A stretch of 18,615 nt of DNA from Candidatus Uhrbacteria bacterium RIFOXYA2_FULL_40_9 (GCA_001791615.1 MGEY01000021.1:1102-19716), one strand, 5' to 3'. Positions 7,005 to 14,321 are shown, counted from the first letter of the stretch. The notes: generated from the letters alone by a model not told the origin. Program-made: numbers and translations.

Positions 7005-7799
7005 TTATGCTCCCCCCGTTCCCCAAACTTCTTCTTCAGATTCTGGCATTTTTGCCACCTGCCAGAGAAGATCAAACAGAGTTCGACAAGATACTGCAAC
7101 ATCACCACTTGCCACCAAAATCATCGCATTTTCTTTACGAGTTGTCATAAAGGCCACTTCATCGCCAAAAATAATAATCGTGGCTGGTAAAGAAACATCT
7201 TTTGGAAGAAAACGAGACTCTCTAAGTTCTTTATGATCGTTTTTTACAATTTTTCTTGTTTCTGAAGTTTCTGGAATAAGTTGAAAACTTCGGATTCCTT
7301 TTTCAAGTCGTTCTGCAATAACACCTTTTAATAAATAAGGTTCTTTTACATATTCTAACATTCCGATTCCTGTTGTAATCATTTTATAGTCTGTGACTCC
7401 TGAACGATAGAGTCGTTTCCACATTCGTTTAAATCCTTCTGTTCCTTCATAAAAAGTCATGGTTGGTGTACCAGAATACATTTCATGAATCACCTCAAGG
7501 TCAGGAGCAATTTGAGAAAAAACGGTTTGTCGTTCTTTAAGCTTACGATCAAGGACTCCAGGATCTTCTGCTGTGTACACGTTTTTCTTTTTCGTTTTTC
7601 CTGCACGAAAAACCCCACGTTCTCTCAATTTTTCTAAGATTGGATAAATCGTGGTTCTAGGAAGATGAGTTTGCCGAGAAATCTCAAGTACACTAGAGGG
7701 ACCAAGTCGAAGACCTGCGAGATAAATTACTGCTTCTTTTTTGTCCAGACCAAATGCCTCAAGACCGGCAAGTAAATGAGTTTGATCGTCCATACGCAT
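7005..7799 (-). CDS. TrmB-family transcriptional regulator
   Basis: The protein has an N-terminal winged helix-turn-helix of TrmB type: LEAFGLDKKEAVIYLAGLRL, then VLEISRQTHLPRTTIYPILE as the recognition region and LRERGVFRAGKTKKKNVYTAE as the wing. A helical linker (about 85-115) and a phospholipase D-like effector-sensing C-terminal part follow. The frame is open back to a TTG at 7820, but that codon lies in the spacer of the apparent promoter. ATG 7799 (264 residues, leaderless) or ATG 7793 (MDDQTHLL) is therefore more likely. A perfect dyad sits directly upstream of its -35 box, between it and the divergent 7932 operon. It may control itself and that operon; this is inference. Confidence 0.8.
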   Translation of the reverse strand: MRMDDQTHLLAGLEAFGLDKKEAVIYLAGLRLGPSSVLEISRQTHLPRTTIYPILEKLRERGVFRAGKTKKKNVYTAEDPGVLDRKLKERQTVFSQIAPDLEVIHEMYSGTPTMTFYEGTEGFKRMWKRLYRSGVTDYKMITTGIGMLEYVKEPYLLKGVIAERLEKGIRSFQLIPETSETRKIVKNDHKELRESRFLPKDVSLPATIIIFGDEVAFMTTRKENAMILVASGDVAVSCRTLFDLLWQVAKMPESEEEVWGTGGA

Positions 7800-7807
7800 A
7801 TATTGTA

Positions 7808-7836
7808 AGGATAATCTCAATAATGAAAGAAGTCAA
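7808..7836 (-). promoter_or_regulatory. Promoter of the TrmB-like gene, leaderless spacing
   Basis: Minus-strand TTGACT (7831-7836), a 17-nt spacer and TATCCT (7808-7813) lie 8 nt ahead of ATG 7799. There is no Shine-Dalgarno. Confidence 0.5.
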
Positions 7837-7840
7837 AAAG

Positions 7841-7857
7841 TGTCGAAATGATCGACA
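7841..7857. promoter_or_regulatory. Candidate operator dyad
   Basis: TGTCGA-AATGA-TCGACA is a perfect 6-bp inverted repeat with a 5-bp spacer. It lies just upstream of the regulator's -35 box and 74 bp ahead of the divergent operon's first ATG, the expected place for a shared operator. Confidence 0.45.
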
Positions 7858-7931
7858 TTTGCTCTTGGCCATAACCCATCCTTAAGGCATGCTGAAGATA
7901 GTTCCTTACAACGATCAACAAGGAGGCGACC

Positions 7932-8267
7932 ATGACAGCGACACTCATCGCCCTTCTGACCAAAATGAGTATTCTCTTGGCATGTCACTTTGTAGGTGAT
8001 TATGCTCTTCAGAATGCCTGGATGGCCATGACCAAAGGAAAAGATTGGCATGCAATGTTCGCACATGTGGGAACCTACACTAGTGTCTTTGCTCTCTTGA
8101 ACCTCGTCCCTGATGTCCATTTGAACCTCTGGGCACTTATTCTGATCCTGGGAAGTCATGCGTTTATTGATCCCATCAAGGCACGGTGGAATCTGATCGG
8201 TGACGTTTCAGACCAGCTTCTGCACATTGGCATTCTGCTGTTCTGTGTGTTGAAAGGATGGATCTAA
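7932..8267 (+). CDS. DUF3307-like small membrane protein
   Basis: The 111-residue protein has three or four hydrophobic segments. It carries the polar signature of the DUF3307 family: CHFVGDYALQN near residue 18, HAMFAHVGTYTS in the middle, SHAFIDPIKARW, and DQLLHIGILL near the end. The conserved His and Asp residues would line the membrane. The function of the family is not known to me. AAGGAGG sits 6 nt before ATG 7932. It is the first gene of a tight three-gene operon; its stop overlaps the next start as TAATG. Confidence 0.75.
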   Translation: MTATLIALLTKMSILLACHFVGDYALQNAWMAMTKGKDWHAMFAHVGTYTSVFALLNLVPDVHLNLWALILILGSHAFIDPIKARWNLIGDVSDQLLHIGILLFCVLKGWI

Positions 8268-9016
8268 TGCTTGCTCCTGGTTCTTATCTTTCTCACACGG
8301 GTGCACGAATCAAAACAAATTCGTTGCACCCGCACCTCTCACGCTCGCTTGAGGCACATCATTTGATGGATGCTTCTCGAATGCGCGAAGAGGATCTTGC
8401 ACACTGTCGATGGGTTGAGTGGGGAATGAGTAAAGGGGTGACACATCCCTTCCTTGGCATTAGTATTCTGGGTCAACGCGAAGATCTCCCTCGAGGACTG
8501 CATGCAGAACTTGTGGCAGATTTTCCTGGAGTCGATCCCTACCCGCTTTGTTATGATGAAAATAATCATATTTACGGGTTTGGCGGATTTGTGCGCTGGA
8601 TTCACTTCACCAATCCGAAAAATCCACACAATCCAGGTATTCTCGGAATTGATTGGAGTCTTGCCTGCCGACCCACAAGTGGAGTTGCCACAACCATGCG
8701 TTGTGTTGCTGATGTGGTAAAAATGATCATTCAACACGGACTTGATCCACAAACAGAAATCGCACTCCTTAATTGGCGCATGTGTGAAGATGATTTCCTT
8801 ACGATGTGGAAGCAAGAGATTGAACTGATTTATGCATGGCAATGGGATCAGTCTACTCATGGTCTACTGGCTCCTCAAGGGAATCATTGTCCACGATGTG
8901 GATTGAAGACTTTTGTCCAGAAGAATAACTTCTGTTTTCGTTGCGGACATCAGCTACGTCAGTCAATCGTACACCCAAAGGAGGTCTCTCATGGTCTGGA
9001 AACACGACTCACCTGA
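8267..9016 (+). CDS. Unknown protein with C-terminal zinc ribbon
   Basis: The 249-residue protein has an unrecognised main part (HPFLGISILGQREDLPRG, YGFGGFVRWIHFTNPK and GIDWSLACRPTSGVA are its most distinctive stretches) and a C-terminal CPRCG...CFRCG zinc ribbon about 16 residues across. The open frame also has an ATG at 8258, but AAAGGA at 8253-8258 overlaps it and is well spaced for ATG 8267. The 8267 start overlaps the upstream stop by one base, which suggests coupled translation. The 3' end overlaps the next gene by 26 bp. Base composition looks more GC-rich than rmuC or copA. Confidence 0.7.
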   Translation: MLAPGSYLSHTGARIKTNSLHPHLSRSLEAHHLMDASRMREEDLAHCRWVEWGMSKGVTHPFLGISILGQREDLPRGLHAELVADFPGVDPYPLCYDENNHIYGFGGFVRWIHFTNPKNPHNPGILGIDWSLACRPTSGVATTMRCVADVVKMIIQHGLDPQTEIALLNWRMCEDDFLTMWKQEIELIYAWQWDQSTHGLLAPQGNHCPRCGLKTFVQKNNFCFRCGHQLRQSIVHPKEVSHGLETRLT

Positions 9017-9347
9017 TTACCCTCCCGCACCTCAACCTTATCGTCCGGTTCGAGAAACAGAAACAAAATGGAAATACTGTCCAAGCTGTCATCAGACGCT
9101 GAGACCGGATTATGGTTTCTGCCCTGAATGCGGTCGTGCTGTTGGAACAACACGATTCCGGAACGAAGACCAATTCTTCTGTCCCAAGTGTAAACGACGA
9201 CTTGATCAAAAGTTTAAATTCTGCCCTCATTGTGGCGGTGAACCAGATAGATCAATTCTGTCCTTGCCTGTCTGTTCTTGCCATGCTCTGTTTGTCGAAA
9301 ATGGAATATATTGTCCAGCGTGTGGAAAACAAAATCCTTCTTCTTGA
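8991..9347 (+). CDS. Multi-zinc-ribbon protein
   Basis: The 118-residue protein is mostly zinc ribbon. Residues 1-26 are Pro/Tyr-rich. Then come CPSC...CPEC, CPKC...CPHC and a third, less regular set, CSC...CPAC, near the C-terminus. This resembles the double-zinc-ribbon families; the partner, whether nucleic acid or protein, is unknown. The start is ATG 8991, with AAAGGAGG 6 nt upstream. An in-frame ATG at 8913 lies inside the preceding gene and has no such site. It is the last gene of the operon and is followed at once by a terminator. Confidence 0.8.
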   Translation: MVWKHDSPDYPPAPQPYRPVRETETKWKYCPSCHQTLRPDYGFCPECGRAVGTTRFRNEDQFFCPKCKRRLDQKFKFCPHCGGEPDRSILSLPVCSCHALFVENGIYCPACGKQNPSS

Positions 9348-9369
9348 GACCTTAATGGTCTCTTTTTTT
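9346..9369 (+). terminator. Terminator of the DUF3307/zinc-ribbon operon
   Basis: GAGACC-TTAAT-GGTCTC is followed by seven T. The stem overlaps the last stop codon by two bases. Confidence 0.9.
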
Positions 9370-9401
9370 AAAAAAATCCACAGACATGTGCTGAGGATTT
9401 T
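9370..9401 (-). terminator. Terminator of the pgeF remnant
   Basis: The minus strand has AAAATCC, CAG, a 7-nt loop, CTG and GGATTTT, interrupted by one T-T mismatch, then a T run. The intact terminator suggests the gene it ends was functional before truncation. Confidence 0.75.
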
Positions 9402-9416
9402 ATGACTATTTTTCTC

Positions 9417-9797
9417 TTAACCTTGATAGACGTAGGCGATTTGAGAAATAGGTTTATCTGGATGTTCTCTGCGATAAGAAAAATAGTTATCGTTGCAATA
9501 GGTACAATCTCTATCTGTTTGAATTTGATCTTCTTTGAAACCTTCCTGCATCAACTCTTCCTTTATGATAGCTTCTAAACTCACAAACCATTTTCCATTT
9601 CTTGAAATGAGTGCATTTGAATATTGTTCAAAAATATTTCGTGTGTCCTCTTGAATTTCAAAATGACACTGTTTGATGTGAGGACCAATAAGAACTTTGA
9701 GATTTTCTTTTTGAGATCCTTGCTCGATGAAAGCTCGAACCATTTTTGAAGCAATGCCTGCAACAACCCCACGCCATCCTGCATGGGCAATTCCAAC
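9417..9797 (-). pseudogene. 5'-truncated PgeF/YfiH laccase-domain protein
   Basis: Reading the minus strand, the frame gives GIAHAGWRGVVAGIASKMV, then VLIGPHIKQCHFEI, and ends DCTYCNDNYFSYRREHPDK...YVYQG. These are the second-half signatures of the YfiH/PgeF (multicopper polyphenol oxidoreductase-like, DUF152) family, which edits peptidoglycan precursors or acts on purine nucleosides. HAGWRG supplies a metal-binding His. The family is normally about 230-260 residues, so about half is missing. Upstream of GIAHAGWRG the sequence changes directly to the tandem repeat, with TGA TGA stops a few codons further. No good start codon remains. It could also reflect an assembly join inside a repeat. Confidence 0.85.
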
Positions 9798-10027
9798 CGA
9801 GCAGGGTCATCACCACACTGTCATCCCGAGCAGGGTCATCACCACACTGTCATCCCGAGCAAAATAATTAATCCCATTGTCATCCCGAGCAGGGTCATCA
9901 CCACCCTGTCATCCCGGGCAAAATAATTAATCCCATTGTCATCCCGAGCAGGGTCATCACCACACTGTCATCCCGGGCAGGGTCATCACCACACTGTCAT
10001 CCCGGGCAGGGTCATCACCACACTGTC
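9797..10027. repeat. Tandem array with two alternating unit types
   Basis: One partial and seven complete units run head to tail, each opening ATCCCGAGC or ATCCCGGGC and closing TGTC. Two interiors occur: A (29 bp, with AGGGTCATCACCACACTGTC) and B (30 bp, with AAAATAATTAATCCCATTGTC's AT-rich core). The order is A(partial)-A-B-A-B-A-A-A. The last unit leads into the palindromic element at 10024. No coding function is seen. The array replaces the 5' half of the pgeF-like gene. Confidence 0.9.
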
Positions 10028-10118
10028 ATCCCGAGCGAGGTTATCGTCGAGCCGAGGGATCTTGAGTTATTCAAGATTTCTCCACTCGTCACTAGAAAAC
10101 TCCTCAATCAAAATGACA
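10024..10118. mobile_element. Short palindromic-end (MITE/REP-like) element, copy 2
   Basis: This is a close copy of 57-150 with the same TGTCAT...ATGACA ends and about the same length. It differs at scattered bases and one small indel. No open frame is present. Confidence 0.5.
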
Positions 10119-10157
10119 TGAATATTTTGTCTTCCGTTTAAATGAGAAAAGCCTACC

Positions 10158-10267
10158 ACAAAACCGATCTGTGTCGATCGGTTTTGTGTCCGGGATACCA
10201 TTCATCCCCGCACTCCGGCAGCTACCACCTCCTCATGACGCCACCTACGTGCAAGGTTTCCTGGTAT
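10158..10267 (-). ncRNA. Candidate structured RNA block, copy 2
   Basis: On the minus strand it forms ATACCA/TGGTAT (10262-10267 with 10195-10200), CCTTGCAC/GTGCGGGG (10249-10256 with 10206-10213, two G-U), GTGGC/GCTGC (10240-10244 with 10218-10222) and a perfect 12-bp hairpin (10176-10187 with 10158-10169, 6-nt loop). It aligns with 190-295, and the homology between copies extends on through the palindromic element to about 10268. It lies downstream of tRNA-His, as copy 1 lies downstream of tRNA-Arg. I see no match to a class of RNA that I know. Confidence 0.4.
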
Positions 10268-10275
10268 AAGAAAAA

Positions 10276-10329
10276 AGCAAAAAACCCTCGCTTGCGCGAA
10301 GATTTTTTGCTGGGGCGGCCAACGGGAAT
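10276..10329. repeat. 54-bp direct repeat carrying tRNA-His 3' end and terminator
   Basis: The segment is identical to 10452-10505. It contains the tRNA-His terminator hairpin plus the last 19 nt of the tRNA gene (CCA, discriminator, acceptor 3' strand and part of the T arm). The copies are 176 bp apart, leaving 122 bp between them. Duplication of a tRNA 3' end is the usual footprint of tRNA-targeted integration, but no integrase is present. Confidence 0.85.
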
Positions 10330-10354
10330 ATGACGTCGCTGCGCTCCGTCATAT
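10328..10354. repeat. Inverted repeat next to the tRNA-His fragment
   Basis: ATATGACG (10328-10335) and CGTCATAT (10347-10354) are perfect inverted copies around an 11-nt GC-rich loop. It starts at the end of the 54-bp repeat. No T run follows, so it is not an obvious terminator. The rest of the stretch to 10451 shows no gene. Confidence 0.6.
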
Positions 10355-10454
10355 TATGTTCGTTCGCTCGGGATAGCCCAAATGTTGTTTAGTCTCTCCT
10401 CTCGCTCACTCACGCATCGAACCATACGGGTTCTCCTCTCATTGTCTACTCAGC

Positions 10455-10484
10455 AAAAAACCCTCGCTTGCGCGAAGATTTTTT
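10455..10484 (-). terminator. Terminator of tRNA-His
   Basis: The minus strand has CTTCGC-GCAA-GCGAGG (GNRA loop) flanked by A6 and T6 runs, directly after the CCA end of tRNA-His. An exact second copy lies inside 10276-10329. Confidence 0.85.
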
Positions 10485-10486
10485 GC

Positions 10487-10562
10487 TGGGGCGGCCAACG
10501 GGAATCGAACCCGTAATAGAGGTACCACAAACCCCTGTGATAACCGTTTCACCATGGCCGCC
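10487..10562 (-). tRNA. tRNA-His (anticodon GTG)
   Basis: The reverse complement folds fully. The acceptor is GCGGCCA/TGGCCGC with the extra G at -1 (10562) facing discriminator C73, the identity pair of tRNA-His. The D stem is GTGA/TCAC, the anticodon loop TTGTGGT reads GTG, and CCA is encoded. It is a single gene with its own promoter and terminator. Confidence 0.96.
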
Positions 10563-10579
10563 ATGGATGTGCAAAAGCA

Positions 10580-10608
10580 ATAATAGCGCATCTTTTGATT
10601 CTTTTCAA
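10580..10608 (-). promoter_or_regulatory. Promoter of tRNA-His
   Basis: Minus-strand TTGAAA (10603-10608), a 17-nt spacer and TATTAT (10580-10585) give 5/6 matches at -10 and 4-5/6 at -35, about 17 nt ahead of the tRNA. Confidence 0.75.
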
Positions 10609-10623
10609 GACTTCAAATCTCCC

Positions 10624-10652
10624 AAAAAAGACAGGGAATAAACCTGTCTTTT
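10624..10652 (-). terminator. Terminator of the copper cluster
   Basis: AAAAGACAGG and CCTGTCTTTT (10626-10635, 10643-10652) form a perfect 10-bp stem with a 7-nt loop. The minus-strand copy is followed by T6. It lies about 30 nt past the copA stop. Confidence 0.9.
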
Positions 10653-10683
10653 AAATACAACTGTGTAACAATAATGACAAAAC

Positions 10684-12879
10684 TCACTTTCTTAACCTCA
10701 GTGAATTCAATACAACAGATACAGAAGAGAAAGCCATAGCTGCAGAAGCGATCATGGGATGAAGGAATCCAAAAGCAGCAAGAGGAACCCCTACAATATT
10801 GTATATAAACGCCCAGAATAAGTTTTCTTTAATTATACGATAAGTTTTTTGTGAAAGCTTAATCGCTGTTGCCACTTTTCCGGGATCGCCTTGCACAAGG
10901 ACAATTTGTCCTGCCTCAATCGCAATATCTGTTCCACTTCCAATGGCTATTCCTAAATCTGCTTGTGTGAGTGCAGGAGCATCATTGATCCCATCTCCCA
11001 CAAATGCCACCTTTCGTCCTTTTTCCTGAACCTCCTTCACCAGAGTCATTTTTTGATCAGGCATCACATGCGCTCTTACTTCTGCAATACCAATCTGTCG
11101 TGCAATAGCTTCAGCGGTACGTTCATTATCTCCTGTTATCATCATGCTACTAATCCCCATTCGAGCTAATTGTTTCACAGCTTGCCCAGCACTTACTTTC
11201 ACTTTATCAGCAATGGCAAAAAGTCCTATCACTTGCTGATCCATAGCAAGAATGATAGCCGTTTTTGCATCGCTTTGCCATTTTTGAATAATCTGATCAA
11301 AATCATCCATCTTGATCTGCTCTTCTCTGAAAAAAGTAGGATTTCCTAATAACACAGGTTTCCCTAAAACAATACCTTTAACGCCTTTCCCTGTCACAGA
11401 AACAAATGATTCAACCATTAATGGCTTTACTTGTTGTTCATTTGCATACTCAAGAACAGCCTTTGCAAGAGGATGTTCAGAAAGAGATTCTAATCCAGCA
11501 GCAATGCTAAGCATTTCTTTCTCTTCTATTTGATAGACTTCCACATCTGTCACCTGTGGTCTTCCTTGTGTGAGAGTGCCTGTCTTATCAAACATAACAA
11601 CATTCAAATCCTTTCCTCGCTCAAGAGCTTCACCGTTTTTAATTAAAATCCCTTCTCTCGCGCCATGCCCTGTTCCCACCAAAATCGCAGTAGGAGTTGC
11701 AAGACCAAGTGCACAAGGACAAGCAATCACAAGAACGGCAACCGCAGGAATCAAAGATGTTTGAAGATCACCCGTTAAAACAAACCAAATAATAAAGGTA
11801 AGAATGGCAATTCCAATCACAACAGGAACAAAAATCGAAGCTACTTTATCTGCAAGATTTTGAATGGGTGCTTTTGTTTGTTGTGCTTCTTTCACCAAAC
11901 GAACAATTTGTGCAAGAACAGTTTCTGAAGAACGTTTATTAATTTCCACTGTAATCGCTCCTTGTTGATTGATTGTGGCTCCATAAACAACATCTCCAAC
12001 ATTCTTCACAATAGGTAAACTTTCTCCGGAAAGCATGGATTCATCAAGAGATGTTTGACCTTTTACAATTACTCCATCCAATGGAACCTTTTCTCCTGGT
12101 TTCACCAAAACAAGATCACTAACTATTAACTGATCAACAGGAACTTCCTCAATTTCTTGTGATGTATTGATACGATGAGCATTCTTTACTCCAAGAGCCA
12201 ACAATTTTTGAATCGCTTCTCCAGCTTTTCTTTTGCTCTTTGCTTCAAAAAAGCGTCCAAGTAAAATAAACATGGTGATGATGGATGCAGTTTCAAAATA
12301 GACTTCTCCACCATAAGAAAGAGACCACCAACTATAAATCAGAGCTGCTAGTGTACCTAAAGAAATTAAGGTATCCATACTTGAAGTGAATCGCTTTGCC
12401 TGTTGCCATGCCATTCGATGAAATGACATTCCTGGCCAAAACACAACAACGGTCGCTAAAATTCCTTGGAGCCAATAAGAAACAGGAATTCCTATTATGT
12501 TCCCTGGAATTTCAATCTTTAACATAACAAGAAGAAAAACAGGTATTGTAAAAACAGCAGAAGAAACAAAAAGTTTCCAGGCACTTATTCTTCCGGTGTG
12601 TTGATGACGGTCTTGCTTATGTTGATCGTGGGAAGAATGAGTCGTCCTTGTTTTTTCCATTGTTTCAGAAGAAAAAACTGCTTTGTAACCTTCTGCTTGT
12701 ACAGCACGGGAAAGATCCTCCAGATGAAGAAACGTCTCATCATATTCAACACTTGCTTCTCCAAGAGCATAGTTCACATTCGCTGTTTGTACACCTTTCA
12801 CTTTTGAGAGACTTTGTTCTGTTTTATTCGCACAAGAAGCACAATGCATTCCTTCAATTGGAAAAGTTATTTTTTTCAT
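10684..12879 (-). CDS. copA: Copper-exporting P1B-type ATPase
   Basis: The 731-residue protein has one N-terminal heavy-metal domain (GMHCASC, C13 and C16). A His-rich linker (HSSHDQHKQDRHQH, about 81-94) follows, then the eight-helix P1B core. Motifs seen: LSGES (283-287, actuator), ACPCALG with the metal-binding CPC at 387-389, DKTGTLT with phosphorylated D431, SEHP (467-470) and GDGINDAP (628-635). Helix 7 has YN (693-694), and helix 8 has M715 with S718-S719, which together with CPC mark the Cu(I) subgroup. It should pump Cu(I) out of the cytoplasm. The ATG at 12879 overlaps the upstream gene by 26 bp, so the two are co-transcribed and probably coupled. Confidence 0.95.
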   Translation of the reverse strand: MKKITFPIEGMHCASCANKTEQSLSKVKGVQTANVNYALGEASVEYDETFLHLEDLSRAVQAEGYKAVFSSETMEKTRTTHSSHDQHKQDRHQHTGRISAWKLFVSSAVFTIPVFLLVMLKIEIPGNIIGIPVSYWLQGILATVVVFWPGMSFHRMAWQQAKRFTSSMDTLISLGTLAALIYSWWSLSYGGEVYFETASIITMFILLGRFFEAKSKRKAGEAIQKLLALGVKNAHRINTSQEIEEVPVDQLIVSDLVLVKPGEKVPLDGVIVKGQTSLDESMLSGESLPIVKNVGDVVYGATINQQGAITVEINKRSSETVLAQIVRLVKEAQQTKAPIQNLADKVASIFVPVVIGIAILTFIIWFVLTGDLQTSLIPAVAVLVIACPCALGLATPTAILVGTGHGAREGILIKNGEALERGKDLNVVMFDKTGTLTQGRPQVTDVEVYQIEEKEMLSIAAGLESLSEHPLAKAVLEYANEQQVKPLMVESFVSVTGKGVKGIVLGKPVLLGNPTFFREEQIKMDDFDQIIQKWQSDAKTAIILAMDQQVIGLFAIADKVKVSAGQAVKQLARMGISSMMITGDNERTAEAIARQIGIAEVRAHVMPDQKMTLVKEVQEKGRKVAFVGDGINDAPALTQADLGIAIGSGTDIAIEAGQIVLVQGDPGKVATAIKLSQKTYRIIKENLFWAFIYNIVGVPLAAFGFLHPMIASAAMAFSSVSVVLNSLRLRK

Positions 12880-14254
12880 AGAAATTTTTAGTGGAAATTA
12901 CATTCATCGTACCTCGAACCATCCCCATGGAACAACTAAAAACAAACGATCCTGTTTTTGTCGGAGTAAACATGACAATATTCTTTCCCGTTTTAAGAGA
13001 AGTCCTCACACCAAACTCTTGCAAAATCAAACTATTCGCACAGCCCATAAATTCTGGACCGTAAATCTCCCATTGCACAGGAATTCCTTCTACAACAGTC
13101 AGAACACTAGGATCATAGGTTCCTTGAGTTGTAATGTTCATCTGAATATATTGTTTGCCATTCACAAGATCGGGTTGATTACCTTCTGTTTTTTCATTTT
13201 GAACAAAAAAACTAGGAGTACTCCATCCAAGCAAAGCCAAACTACTTTGTAGATTACTAATTCCAAGCACAATCACGATCACCCCTGCAATTTTTGTGAT
13301 CTGCTTAACAATTTTACTGTTTGTTAAAGAAGTTAAAGCACCAATGCCAAATAGAGCTGGAATGGTACCGAGCGCAAAAACTCCCATAAGTATTCCGGCT
13401 TGAATGGGACTTCCTAGAGAAAGTACAAAAAGTTGCATGGATTGTGTAAATCCGCAGGGAAGGAAGAAAGTAAAAGCCCCAAGAAGAAAAGGAATAATTG
13501 GATGTGAAGAATTACTCAATTCATGAATACGATGAGTAAGCCATTTTGGTGGATGAATAACAGAAAGATGTTTTGGAATTATCTCTAAAAGATTGATTCC
13601 AATTGTGACCATCATGAAGGCGATAATCAGTATAAACAATCCATTCAGTGTAGGAGAAAAAAATAATGCTTGTCCAACAAATCCAATCAAAGCTCCAAAA
13701 AAAACAAATCCAATCAATCTCCCACCATTAAAAAGAAGATGTGGGTATAATTTTTTCACAAACGGCCGATTAGGATGCTGTATTGTTAATGCTGTTGAAA
13801 CAGTGGCAACTAATCCTCCTACAACAGCTGTGCAGGAAGAAACAGCGGCAACAAGTCCAATACTAAATACAGAAAAAAGTCCGAAAGACTGCTCAATGTT
13901 TGGAGAGAATGAAAGAAAACCTGTAATTTGAAAAATCTTATAGGTTACAAAAATAACTATCGCCATCCCACCTAGGCGCTTAAGATTCCATGATGTGTTT
14001 GACTCATTTTTCTCCTTATTGTCTTCTGAAAAAGGAAGATATTTAAAAAGATAAGAAGTATTCAAAAAACGTTGTTGCAGATCTGTTTCAGAAATTTCTG
14101 TTTTAGTATTCACAAAAATCTGTACTTGATTCTTTGTGTGAGAAGCAATCACCTTTCTCACACCATCCATTTTGATAATTTCTCGTTCAATAATAACTTC
14201 ACAACTTGCACAATGGGTACCCTTTACTTCAAACCATAATTGTTTAGACCTCAT
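12854..14254 (-). CDS. HMA, SafE-like membrane and cupredoxin fusion protein
   Basis: The 466-residue protein joins three modules. Residues about 5-72 are a heavy-metal-associated domain (GTHCASC, C15 and C18). Residues about 92-345 form a six- or seven-helix membrane domain of the TauE/SafE/UreH-like kind, with SSCTAVVGGLVATVST and FFLPCGFTQSMQLF; its Cys and Met residues could pass metal. Residues about 370-460 are a cupredoxin-like domain (YDPSVLTVVEGIPVQWEI, a Cys in FMGCANSL, FSCSMGMVRG). A likely role is moving copper across the membrane or delivering it to an outside acceptor; this is inference from domains. It lies just ahead of copA. Confidence 0.85.
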   Translation of the reverse strand: MRSKQLWFEVKGTHCASCEVIIEREIIKMDGVRKVIASHTKNQVQIFVNTKTEISETDLQQRFLNTSYLFKYLPFSEDNKEKNESNTSWNLKRLGGMAIVIFVTYKIFQITGFLSFSPNIEQSFGLFSVFSIGLVAAVSSCTAVVGGLVATVSTALTIQHPNRPFVKKLYPHLLFNGGRLIGFVFFGALIGFVGQALFFSPTLNGLFILIIAFMMVTIGINLLEIIPKHLSVIHPPKWLTHRIHELSNSSHPIIPFLLGAFTFFLPCGFTQSMQLFVLSLGSPIQAGILMGVFALGTIPALFGIGALTSLTNSKIVKQITKIAGVIVIVLGISNLQSSLALLGWSTPSFFVQNEKTEGNQPDLVNGKQYIQMNITTQGTYDPSVLTVVEGIPVQWEIYGPEFMGCANSLILQEFGVRTSLKTGKNIVMFTPTKTGSFVFSCSMGMVRGTMNVISTKNFYEKNNFSN

Positions 14255-14275
14255 AAAAATAAATTCTCAATAAAA

Positions 14276-14321
14276 TTAAAAACACGAAAGCTTAATAAAT
14301 AATAAATTCTTCTTTCGTGTT
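14276..14321 (-). terminator. Terminator after the 14320-14715 gene
   Basis: AACACGAAAG and CTTTCGTGTT (14281-14290, 14312-14321) pair perfectly over 10 bp with a 21-nt AT-rich loop, followed on the minus strand by T5. The long loop may make it leaky, so some readthrough into the copper genes is possible. The stem overlaps the stop codon. Confidence 0.65.

Noticed and set aside
8913..8990. Longer N-terminus for the multi-zinc-ribbon protein
   Set aside because: The extension lies in the preceding gene without a ribosome site, while AAAGGAGG sits ahead of ATG 8991.
9797..10027. CRISPR array
   Set aside because: The conserved part is only about 13 bp, and the intervening pieces are not unique: they fall into two recurring types. 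No cas gene is present.
9936..10333. Small open frames across the repeat region
   Set aside because: Their protein sequences are translations of the repeat units and of the tRNA-flanking repeat, with no start signals.
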